In this document: one piece after another, positions 56,412-64,000 of the stretch
Layout of the letters: the number at the start of each line of letters is the position of its first letter
Position numbering within the stretch: the first letter of the stretch is position 1
The notes under the pieces: model-generated
Told to the model about the DNA's origin: nothing
Seen by the model: only the letters and a program-made list of their open reading frames with translations
Database searches by the model: none
NCBI RefSeq assembly: GCF_004138205.1
Contig: NZ_RXNQ01000033.1
Location: forward strand, 124,001 to 188,000
Reading direction: 5' to 3'
DNA length: 64,000 bases
DNA from: Pedobacter sp. SYP-B3415
Lineage (GTDB): Bacteria; Bacteroidota; Bacteroidia; Sphingobacteriales; Sphingobacteriaceae
Made by a program: the position numbers and the translations under genes

Positions 56412-58841
56412 TTAGCGCGTAATTTTCATGTATTTGATGATATGTTCTTTTCCATCTGAGGGCGAGTTCAGGAAGAGCAACTCGTCGAGTTTTCCTGCCG
56501 CCCAGGTGCCGATCATGTTGTCGTAAAACTTGCTTCCGGGGTTCCCTGACTGACCGCCGGGAAAGATTCCATAACCCTTTGGATTTTTACCAAGCTCAAC
56601 AACCATGCGCCAGGAAGGGCCATTTGTTTCGCCGAGCGCGTTGATGGTGCTTTTTGACCCGCCGGTAAATAACAAACGCGATCCCATACCGGGAATTTTG
56701 GCCAGGTGAGGAACATGGCTGTTCTTTATATAACCCCATTGCCAGCTGCGGCCGATCGCGCCGTATGTCTTTTCAAGGCTGTCTACCGTCTGTTTAAAAG
56801 TCTGATTGCAGAGAAAATTTAATGTTTCGGTTTTTGGCGTCCGGGTATCGTCGAACCAGCGTGCATTCGGCTCGTTCAGAATCATCTCCAGTGTGCGATC
56901 CCGAGATGGATAACGCATCGGCAGACCATCAAACGTAAAATCATCTTCCCAGATCGCTGTATTTAGATTTTTGACCCAAAGCTCAAAGATGCTGGCCGCA
57001 ATCTCTCTGGATGCGTAAGTTTTATTCCAGCTGTCTAAAGTCGCGTAAGCTTCCTTTTGCGTAGCGTTGAGGTCGGGCTGATCGATCATCGGCAAAATAG
57101 CAGGGAGCAGTTTTTCGGCAAGCAGGCTGTAGTTATCTGTCTGCATGCTGATGATGCTATCCGGCGTAGCCTTATTCATGGCGGCCAGGCGCGCATTGAT
57201 CCGCCGGCCGCGTTCAGTTGCAGAAAATTCCCAATTGATGTAATATGGGTATGTTTTATCTGTTGATGACTGGTTGGCTGAACTGACAAATCCGCGGGAG
57301 GGATTTTTAACCGTAGGGTTCTGGTCGGCCGGGATCCAACCCTGCCAGTCATGCCGCTTGTCGCTGCCGTCGAGAATAAACTTACCCTGGTTTTTCCACT
57401 TCAGCGGAAATTTTCCATTGGGAGTAATGGCGATATCATTATCCTTGCTTGCAAAGACAAAGTTCTGTGCAGGAGCCGTATAATAGGTCAGGGCCTCCCG
57501 GTAGTCATTGTAATTTTTCCCCCGGTTCAGTTTGTAAAATGTCATCAGTTCATTTGATCGGTCGTGAGCGATCCACCGCAGCGCGGCGCCTTCAGAAACA
57601 TTTGCTGTTTTCGAATATGATGGCTTTTTAAAATAGACGACAGGACCGTGATGGGTGTAAATTACCGTATCTGATTCAGCGTCGCCGCCACGAAACAAAA
57701 TCTTTTCAATTCGCCTGGTTGTTGCTTTCCATTTGCCATCATGCCAATATTCACGGTGCGTGCTGTCTTTAAATCTGATCTGATAAAAATCCAGAACATC
57801 TGCAGCGACATTCGTTACACCCCAGGCAATATCTTGGTTATAGCCGATCACGATGCCGGGCGCACCAGGCAGCGACACACCATAGGCATTGATACCGGGA
57901 GCGTGCAGCTGGATCTGATACCAGATTGATGGCAGCGTAAGATCAAGGTGCGGATCGTTTGCAAGAATCGGATAACCTGAGCGGGTTTTGCTGCCCGAAA
58001 TGGCCCAGTTGTTTGATCCTATACCATCTTGCTTTTGGCGGGTTTTTACGTTCGCAGCCAAAGGGTTCATCGCATTTTCAGGAACAGCCGGCACCTTCAG
58101 CGGATCAAAATCCCATTTCGTGCCTTCAGGAATGATCGGGCTTTCACGAAAGGGGTAGTCGGGGAAAAGGTCAGCAGTGATTTCGGGGCCATATTTTTTT
58201 AGAATATTGGTCATGTAGAATTCGTCTGAGCCCATGGCCAGCACCGCCGACATCTGTTTGAGCAGCAGGGCACATTTCAGCGGCGTCCACTGTTCGGGTT
58301 TGAAATCAAGGAGCTTGTATTCAAGCGGATAACGTGAGGGATGCAGGGATTTGATGTAAGCATTAATTCCTTCAGTATAGGCTAAGATCATTTCCCTGCT
58401 TTTTGGATCGGCCATCATTCCTTTCAGGCTGTTTTCTGCACCATAATACATGCCCATGCGCCGCTGGTAACGATCTACCTCAACGGCCTTGTCGCCAACA
58501 ACTTCAGAAATGCGGCCCGCAGCAAAGCGGGTTTGAAAGTCCATCTGCCATAAGCGGTGCATGGCCGTAACATAACCTTGTGCCAGGTATAGATCATGGT
58601 CGTTCTGCGCAAAAATGTGCGGAATCATCTTCTCATCGAACAGAATGTCGACAGGCGCTTTTGCGCCCGGAATGCGCACCCGTTTATGCTTCTTTACGAA
58701 AGTATTTTCGGCGTTCTGCCAAAACCCTGTGAACGGGTTCAGAAACTTCAATACCGGCGGCAGATCGCCGATCTTGATATGAAAAATGAGGCCCAGAAGT
58801 ACCGGAGCGATGATGCACAATAAAGCCTTTAACTTGTTCAT
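56412..58841 (-). CDS. Penicillin acylase-family (Ntn-hydrolase) amidase
   Basis: 809 residues. The N-terminal hydrophobic segment (about 5-22) acts as an export signal or anchor. Family hallmarks include an A-chain region followed by the autocatalytic processing site G-S-N-N-W-A, where Ser276 would become the N-terminal nucleophile after self-cleavage. N-D-P-H-L follows near residue 296, also typical. Substrates in this family include beta-lactam side chains, acyl-homoserine lactones and other amides; the true substrate here is unknown. It is followed by the small membrane protein gene. Confidence 0.88.
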   Translation of the reverse strand: MNKLKALLCIIAPVLLGLIFHIKIGDLPPVLKFLNPFTGFWQNAENTFVKKHKRVRIPGAKAPVDILFDEKMIPHIFAQNDHDLYLAQGYVTAMHRLWQMDFQTRFAAGRISEVVGDKAVEVDRYQRRMGMYYGAENSLKGMMADPKSREMILAYTEGINAYIKSLHPSRYPLEYKLLDFKPEQWTPLKCALLLKQMSAVLAMGSDEFYMTNILKKYGPEITADLFPDYPFRESPIIPEGTKWDFDPLKVPAVPENAMNPLAANVKTRQKQDGIGSNNWAISGSKTRSGYPILANDPHLDLTLPSIWYQIQLHAPGINAYGVSLPGAPGIVIGYNQDIAWGVTNVAADVLDFYQIRFKDSTHREYWHDGKWKATTRRIEKILFRGGDAESDTVIYTHHGPVVYFKKPSYSKTANVSEGAALRWIAHDRSNELMTFYKLNRGKNYNDYREALTYYTAPAQNFVFASKDNDIAITPNGKFPLKWKNQGKFILDGSDKRHDWQGWIPADQNPTVKNPSRGFVSSANQSSTDKTYPYYINWEFSATERGRRINARLAAMNKATPDSIISMQTDNYSLLAEKLLPAILPMIDQPDLNATQKEAYATLDSWNKTYASREIAASIFELWVKNLNTAIWEDDFTFDGLPMRYPSRDRTLEMILNEPNARWFDDTRTPKTETLNFLCNQTFKQTVDSLEKTYGAIGRSWQWGYIKNSHVPHLAKIPGMGSRLLFTGGSKSTINALGETNGPSWRMVVELGKNPKGYGIFPGGQSGNPGSKFYDNMIGTWAAGKLDELLFLNSPSDGKEHIIKYMKITR

Positions 58842-58971
58842 AAAAGAGGTTGGATGTTAAACTTCGACAAAATCTTTCTAATATCAAATTCAGACGATCG
58901 CTATCTTCAGATATGAGGCTGATCAGGAGAATCTTCGGTTAGCAGGCTGATCGAATATTATGCAAACATAG

Positions 58972-59002
58972 TTTGTTTCTTTTGAAAATAACGTTAAGTT
59001 TA
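58972..59002 (+). promoter_or_regulatory. Promoter of the TonB-dependent receptor gene
   Basis: TTTG at 58972-58975, 19-base spacer, TAAGTTTA at 58995-59002. This is a good TTTG / TAnnTTTG-like pair, 40 bases before the start codon. Confidence 0.65.
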
Positions 59003-59041
59003 TGGAAGAATCAACCAAATTTTCAATAAATTATCTAAGTT

Positions 59042-61981
59042 ATGAGCAGAATATTTACACGGCTGGCACTTGTGTTAGTTGTGCTGTGCGCCGGATTCTC
59101 CCGGGGCAGCGCGCAAAATGTGACCATCAGCGGAACGGTCACAGACAAAGGAACGGGAGAGGCACTGCCCGGCGTTAGCGTTATCTTAAGAGGAAAGAAT
59201 GCCGGCACGTCTACAGACGCGAACGGAAGGTTTTCTTTCAGCACCGCTGAGAAAGGTCCTTATACCCTGGTTGTTTCTTATATTGGTTACGGTACCCAGC
59301 AGCGCGACCTTACCGGCAGCGCATCCGGCCTTGTTTTTCAGCTTGAAACGGCAGTGAATATGCTCGGTCAGGATGTTGTGGTATCTGCATCCAGAACGCC
59401 CGAGCGCATCCTGGAATCGCCGGTAAGTATAGAACGTATCGGTGTGGCAGCAATCCGCGATATTCCCGCGCCATCTTTCTACGACGCACTCAACAATATA
59501 AAAGGGGTGGAGATGAGCGCCCAGAGCCTCACCTTTAAATCTGTAAACACACGCGGTTTCAATTCGAATGGCAATACCCGTTTCAATCAGTTTGTAGACG
59601 GTATGGACAATCAGGCGCCGGGTCTTAACTTTTCTGTGGGCAATATCGTAGGCATGACCGAACTTGATGTGGAAAATGTAGAACTGCTTCCAGGCGCTTC
59701 ATCTGCATTGTATGGTGCCGGCGGAATCAACGGAACGTTACTTATGACTTCCAAAAATCCCTTTGATTACCAGGGAGCAAGTTTTCAATATAAAACCGGC
59801 ATCAACCATGTCAATGATGGCAACGTGAGCACACAACCGTTTAATCAGCTCGACGTGCGCCTGGCAAAGGCTTGGAACAACAAGTTCGGTATAAAAACCT
59901 CCTTTTCGTTTTTGCAGGCACGTGACTGGTACGGTACTGATACCAGGAACTTTGATCGCACGGGGAGACAACTTAAGTCGGGCGACCGGTCATCTGATCC
60001 GAACTATGACGGAGTGAATGTTTACGGAGATGAAATTAACGCCAACCTCCAGAGTGTAAGCCGGCAGCTGGTAGCGGGCTTTGCGGCGCAGCAGCCCGCT
60101 GCGTATGGCGCCTTTAATAACCTGCTCGCCATCCCGGGCCTTAACTACGGCGGTATCATCAATGTGATCAATACAAACCCGCAGTTTGCTGCGCTCAGAC
60201 CGGCCCTGCCACAGCTGGCACCGCTGCTGGGCGTCATGTATAGCCTGAACAGAGGTACAACCCCAAGTCAGGCTGTATCGCGTACCGGGTATAACGAAGC
60301 AGACCTGGTTGACTACAACACATCTTCATTAAAAACCTCGACAGCCGTTCATTATAAATTTACGAACACCATTCAGGCCATCGCACAGGCAAACTGGGGT
60401 ACGGGAACGTCGGTGTACACGGGTACAGACCGGTATTCGCTCAGAAACTTCAGCATCGGGCAATACAAACTTGAATTAAGGGGTGAGGATTTTTACCTGA
60501 AAGGTTATACCACCCAGGAGCGCTCCGGCGACGCCTACAACGCCACACTGCTGGGAACCTTTATTAACGAAGCCTGGAAACCAAGCAGTAACCCGGCTAA
60601 TCCAACAGCGGGCTGGTTTGCACAATATACCCTGGCGTATTCAGGCGCGCGCGCACAGGGTGTGTCAGAAGAAGCGGCACACACGGCAGCCAGAAGTCTG
60701 GCAGACCAGGGCCGGCTTCTTCCCGGTTCATCGGGCTTTAATCTGGCGAAAGAGGCAATTACAAAACGGACAATCGGACCGGCAAATGGTGCCAAATTCA
60801 ATGACAAAACCAACCTGTATCACTATGAAGGGATGTACAACCTGACAAACGCGCTGAACAAGGTAGTCGAGTTACAGCTGGGGGCATCATACCGGTTATA
60901 TGATCTCCGCTCAGACGGTACTATTTTCGACGACCTGAACCGGAAACTCACTATTAAGGAATATGGTGCCTTTGGTCAGCTCGGCAAAAAGATGTTTGAT
61001 GAAAAACTTAAGCTGACTATTGCGGGCCGTTTCGACAAAAGCCAGAATTTTGAAGGCCGCTTTACGCCCCGCGTAACAGGTGTCTATACCGTGGCGCCAA
61101 ACAATAATATCAGGGCGTCCTATCAAACCGGTTTCCGTAACCCGACAACCCAGGAACAGTATATTGATCTGGCTGTGGCGGGCGGATCAACGCGGCTTAT
61201 CGGCGGGCTTCCTGAATTTATCAATAAGTACAACCTGAACACCAACCGGGGGTATGTGGCAGACGACTATCGCGCCTATGCGGCAACCGCGGCCACCTCA
61301 CCTACAGGTGTTGGCGACCTGACCAGGCTTAACGGCAGGGAATATACATTTGATCCTGAAGGCCTGCGCCCTGAACGTGTGCAATCTTTTGAGCTCGGTT
61401 ACAAGGGGTTGATTGACAGGAGTCTGCTTGTTGATGTGTACGGATACTATAATACCTACAATGACTTTATCGGGGCGGTAGAGCTTTTTCAAAAAAACGT
61501 AACACCGGCTGATCCGACCGGTCTGCAGTCGCCAATCAAATACAACGTTCCCGTTAATATCGGCGGCGACGTAAATGCGTATGGTGCTGCACTCGGCCTC
61601 GACTACCTTGTCGGAAAGTTCAGCTTCAACGCGAATACTTCTTACAACAAGATCGGGGATATTCCGGCTGGCCTTTTGAATACCTTTAACACACCAGAAT
61701 GGCGCTTCAACGCGGGTGTAGGGGGGAAAGAAATCATAAAAAATGTTGGTTTTAATGCACAGTACCGCTGGCAGGATCAGTTCTACTGGAATTCAACCTT
61801 CGGAAGCGGACTTGTACCGTCTTTCGCAACGCTCGATGCCCAGATCAACTACCGTATCCCTTCAGTTAATTCGGTTCTGAAACTTGGCGGATCGAACATA
61901 GCAAACAAATACTACACGACATCTTTCGGCAACCCGGCCGTAGGCGCCATTTATTATCTGTCACTGACTTTTAATCCTTAA
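59042..61981 (+). CDS. TonB-dependent outer-membrane receptor with N-terminal regulatory-like domain
   Basis: 979 residues. A signal peptide (about 1-24) is followed by a carboxypeptidase-regulatory-like domain (about 27-105) with I-S-G-T-V-T-D and G-R-F-S-F. The plug domain (about 115-240) has L-L-P-G-A-S-S-A-L-Y-G-A-G-G, then a 22-strand-type barrel ends at the C-terminal Phe/Pro strand. It imports a large substrate using TonB energy. No SusD-like gene follows, so a glycan-uptake pair is not supported. The neighbouring gene is a GH31 glucosidase, but it is separated by a terminator. Confidence 0.93.
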   Translation: MSRIFTRLALVLVVLCAGFSRGSAQNVTISGTVTDKGTGEALPGVSVILRGKNAGTSTDANGRFSFSTAEKGPYTLVVSYIGYGTQQRDLTGSASGLVFQLETAVNMLGQDVVVSASRTPERILESPVSIERIGVAAIRDIPAPSFYDALNNIKGVEMSAQSLTFKSVNTRGFNSNGNTRFNQFVDGMDNQAPGLNFSVGNIVGMTELDVENVELLPGASSALYGAGGINGTLLMTSKNPFDYQGASFQYKTGINHVNDGNVSTQPFNQLDVRLAKAWNNKFGIKTSFSFLQARDWYGTDTRNFDRTGRQLKSGDRSSDPNYDGVNVYGDEINANLQSVSRQLVAGFAAQQPAAYGAFNNLLAIPGLNYGGIINVINTNPQFAALRPALPQLAPLLGVMYSLNRGTTPSQAVSRTGYNEADLVDYNTSSLKTSTAVHYKFTNTIQAIAQANWGTGTSVYTGTDRYSLRNFSIGQYKLELRGEDFYLKGYTTQERSGDAYNATLLGTFINEAWKPSSNPANPTAGWFAQYTLAYSGARAQGVSEEAAHTAARSLADQGRLLPGSSGFNLAKEAITKRTIGPANGAKFNDKTNLYHYEGMYNLTNALNKVVELQLGASYRLYDLRSDGTIFDDLNRKLTIKEYGAFGQLGKKMFDEKLKLTIAGRFDKSQNFEGRFTPRVTGVYTVAPNNNIRASYQTGFRNPTTQEQYIDLAVAGGSTRLIGGLPEFINKYNLNTNRGYVADDYRAYAATAATSPTGVGDLTRLNGREYTFDPEGLRPERVQSFELGYKGLIDRSLLVDVYGYYNTYNDFIGAVELFQKNVTPADPTGLQSPIKYNVPVNIGGDVNAYGAALGLDYLVGKFSFNANTSYNKIGDIPAGLLNTFNTPEWRFNAGVGGKEIIKNVGFNAQYRWQDQFYWNSTFGSGLVPSFATLDAQINYRIPSVNSVLKLGGSNIANKYYTTSFGNPAVGAIYYLSLTFNP

Positions 61982-61998
61982 CAGGTCGTTTACAAAGG

Positions 61999-62018
61999 GC
62001 CCCGAAAGGGGCTTTTTT
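61999..62018 (+). terminator. Terminator after the TonB-dependent receptor
   Basis: GCCCC (61999-62003), GAAA tetraloop, GGGGC (62008-62012), then six T. Confidence 0.9.
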
Positions 62019-62188
62019 GTTTTCGGGTTCGCGTTTGACGGCACATCTTTAGCCTGCCGGCTGATAACAACGAGCTGCATTGGACTTCCGTTGCATATTA
62101 TCTATATTCGATGCGGGGAAGGCACAGGCATTTCCAAAGTAAGTGTTACTTTTACACGAAGTACAGATCCTTTTAGAATTTCAGATAT

Positions 62189-64000
62189 ATGGAAGAGCAG
62201 AACGGGCAAGACCGGGAGATAAGCCAAGAAGAAACGGTAGCAGAAGAGATTGTTCAGCATTTGAACAATCCTGTCACAGATATCAAACCTATTGAAAAAC
62301 AGTACCTGGGCGCTGTCAGGTCAGTAAGGAAAGAAGGCAACCGCTTTTATTTTACAGATGGCGATGCCAAGGTAGAGATCCGGGTCGTAAGCGATGAGAT
62401 CATCCGTGTCAGGGTTGCGCCTCACGGCGTTTTTCTTGACGATTTTTCTTATGCGGTGCCTGAAGTTGATCAAAAAGTCATCGTATTCCGCATGTCTGAG
62501 GATGAAAGCAGGTATGCCATCGCCACCAATACAATTACCTGTTTTGTTAATAAATCGGACTTCCACGTTTCGTTTGCCGATAACGTGAGCAGCCAGATTA
62601 TGAGCGAAGACGCCGCCCCCATGCATTGGGAAGAAAATACGGAGTTTGGGGGCTATTATGTATTCGCAACAAAAAAGTGCAACAGGGAAGAAAATTTCTT
62701 CGGGCTGGGTGATAAGTCGGGGAACTTTAACCTTCGCGGCAGACGGTTTGAAAACTGGAACACCGATGCTTATTCGTATGGGTGGGACCGAGATCCGCTG
62801 TACCGTACCATTCCTTTTTATATCGGTATTCATGGCAGCGCAGCCTACGGTATCTTTTTCGACAATACGTTCCGCTCATATTTTGATTTCGGCAGGGAAG
62901 ACGAAGCCAAGACAAGCTTCTGGGCAGACGGCGGCGAGCTTCAATATTATTATATTCACGGACCACACATGATGGATGTGGTTAAACGTTACCACAGTCT
63001 TACAGGTACGCATCAGCTGCCACCGCGCTGGGCGCTTGGTTATCACCAGTGCCGCTGGAGCTACTATCCCGATGCGAAAGTCAGAGACATTGCGCGTAAC
63101 TTCCGGGAACGTAAAATTCCCTGCGATGCGATCTACCTCGACATCGACTATATGGACGGTTACCGGTGCTTTACCTGGAATAAAAAATATTTTCCCGATC
63201 CCAAAAAGATGATCAAAGACCTGAGCGATCAGGGCTTCAAGACTGTCGTTATGATCGACCCGGGCATCAAAGTGGATGATAATTACTGGGTCTTTAAGGA
63301 AGGGAAGGAGAAGCGATATTTCTGCCGCCGCAGCGACGACTATTACATGGAAGGGCACGTATGGCCCGGGCGTTGCCAGTTTCCTGATTTCACCAATCCA
63401 AAAGTGCGCACCTGGTTCGGCGGGCTTTACAAGGAACTGGTAGAGATGGGCGTTGCAGGTTTCTGGAACGATATGAACGAGCCGGCGGTTTTTGGCTCGG
63501 GCACCTTTCCGAACGATGTGCGCCACAATTACGACGGTTACCGCGGTTCGCACCGCAAAGCGCATAACGTGTATGGGATGCAGATGGTGCGGTCGACCTA
63601 TGACGGGCTTAGAAAATTGCAGCGGAATAAGAGGCCATTCACCATTACCCGCGCGGGATATTCCGGCGTGCAGCGGTATGCCTGCGTCTGGACAGGAGAT
63701 AACGTGGCTAGCTGGGAACACCTGAAGATCGGTAACATACAGTGCCAGCGCCTGTCTGTATCCGGTGTTCCTTTTGCCGGCACAGATATAGGCGGTTTTA
63801 GCGGCGAACCGGATGGCGAGCTCTTTACCCGCTGGATACAGATGGGGGTATTTTCGCCTTTCATGCGTGCGCATTCGGCAGGCGATACCCGCGAACGCGA
63901 GCCCTGGAGTTTTGGCGAACCTTTCGAATCTATAAACCGGAAATTTATTGAGCTGCGGTACCGGCTCATGCCCTATTTGTATTCGGTGTTCTGGGAACAT
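62189..64000 (+). CDS. Glycoside hydrolase family 31 alpha-glucosidase, 3' end beyond the window
   Basis: 604 codons from the ATG at 62189, still open at the window end; the complete protein should be about 800 residues. It hydrolyses terminal alpha-glucosides or related alpha-glycosides. The GH31 N-terminal beta-sandwich spans about 35-265. The catalytic (beta/alpha)8 barrel starts near 270, with the nucleophile Asp428 in W-N-D-M-N-E-P and the acid/base candidate Asp504 in W-T-G-D-N. No signal peptide is seen, so the enzyme is probably cytosolic. A TACTTTTA at 62147-62154 may be its -7 element. It starts about 170 bases after the TonB receptor terminator. Confidence 0.93.
   Translation, partial: MEEQNGQDREISQEETVAEEIVQHLNNPVTDIKPIEKQYLGAVRSVRKEGNRFYFTDGDAKVEIRVVSDEIIRVRVAPHGVFLDDFSYAVPEVDQKVIVFRMSEDESRYAIATNTITCFVNKSDFHVSFADNVSSQIMSEDAAPMHWEENTEFGGYYVFATKKCNREENFFGLGDKSGNFNLRGRRFENWNTDAYSYGWDRDPLYRTIPFYIGIHGSAAYGIFFDNTFRSYFDFGREDEAKTSFWADGGELQYYYIHGPHMMDVVKRYHSLTGTHQLPPRWALGYHQCRWSYYPDAKVRDIARNFRERKIPCDAIYLDIDYMDGYRCFTWNKKYFPDPKKMIKDLSDQGFKTVVMIDPGIKVDDNYWVFKEGKEKRYFCRRSDDYYMEGHVWPGRCQFPDFTNPKVRTWFGGLYKELVEMGVAGFWNDMNEPAVFGSGTFPNDVRHNYDGYRGSHRKAHNVYGMQMVRSTYDGLRKLQRNKRPFTITRAGYSGVQRYACVWTGDNVASWEHLKIGNIQCQRLSVSGVPFAGTDIGGFSGEPDGELFTRWIQMGVFSPFMRAHSAGDTREREPWSFGEPFESINRKFIELRYRLMPYLYSVFWEH

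Noticed and set aside
62876..64000. Long open minus-strand frame (374 residues, open at the window end)
   Set aside because: It is the shadow of the GH31 gene, whose own frame has the catalytic motifs W-N-D-M-N-E-P and W-T-G-D-N.
59042..64000. Polysaccharide utilisation locus (SusC plus glycosidase)
   Set aside because: There is no SusD-like gene, and a strong terminator separates the receptor from the GH31 gene.

Overview
The window looks like a chromosomal stretch of a Bacteroidota bacterium, most likely class Sphingobacteriia (family Sphingobacteriaceae). This is inference from gene content and signals. Several genes have the Bacteroidota promoter -7 element TAnnTTTG. There is a serine-palmitoyltransferase-like enzyme (sphingolipid synthesis), a small Hc1/histone H1-like protein, a short F1 epsilon subunit with atpD-atpC apart from other atp genes, a sigma factor / single-membrane-span protein / outer-membrane barrel trio, a TonB-dependent receptor with an N-terminal carboxypeptidase-regulatory-like domain, and a dcw cluster lacking murF, ddl and murB.

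Layout. 1-5000 (mostly + strand): a small hypothetical gene, an intergenic stretch with repeated AGCG words, a putative outer-membrane barrel, an ECF sigma factor with a membrane-anchored partner and a second barrel, and a lone ABC ATPase. 5016-5423 (-): a small lipoprotein. 5596-21027 (-): one long branched-chain amino acid operon, read ilvE-ilvD-ilvB-ilvN-dinB-ilvC-leuC-methyltransferase-leuD-ABC protein-leuB-leuA-ilvA-cupin. A 24-residue leader peptide rich in Leu/Val/Ile codons, an antiterminator and an intrinsic terminator lie directly upstream of ilvE and form a classical ribosome-mediated attenuator. 21529-23355 (-): atpD-atpC. 23508-26283 (+): an RmlD-like reductase, tRNA-Arg(ACG), adk and obg. 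26280-29030: an S24-type repressor-like regulator, and divergent from it a two-gene cassette of an unrecognised 367-aa protein and a HEPN-domain protein. 29136-31773 (+): gapA-GNAT-pgk.

32048-47876 (+): the division and cell-wall cluster mraZ-rsmH-ftsL-ftsI-murE-mraY-murD-ftsW-murG-murC-ftsQ-ftsA-ftsZ, tightly packed with overlapping start/stop codons. A three-copy, 10-bp-phased MraZ-box-like operator precedes mraZ, and four DnaA-box-like 9-mers lie between ftsA and ftsZ. 47986-49709 (+): the SPT-like enzyme and the histone-like gene. 49789-53459 (-): dapA, ligA and a putative ACP phosphodiesterase-like protein. 53683-54969 (+): tyrS, followed by three 15-bp palindromes at an exact 19-bp period. 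55021-58841 (-): a LuxE-like adenylate-forming protein, a small membrane protein and a penicillin acylase-family hydrolase. 59042-64000 (+): a TonB-dependent receptor and a GH31 alpha-glucosidase that runs off the window end.

Most of the window is core metabolism and division. The items most worth attention are the ilv-leu attenuator, the HEPN two-gene cassette, the putative DnaA-box cluster before ftsZ, the tandem palindromes after tyrS, and the accessory genes embedded in the amino acid operon. No CRISPR array, insertion sequence, prophage or rRNA operon was seen.
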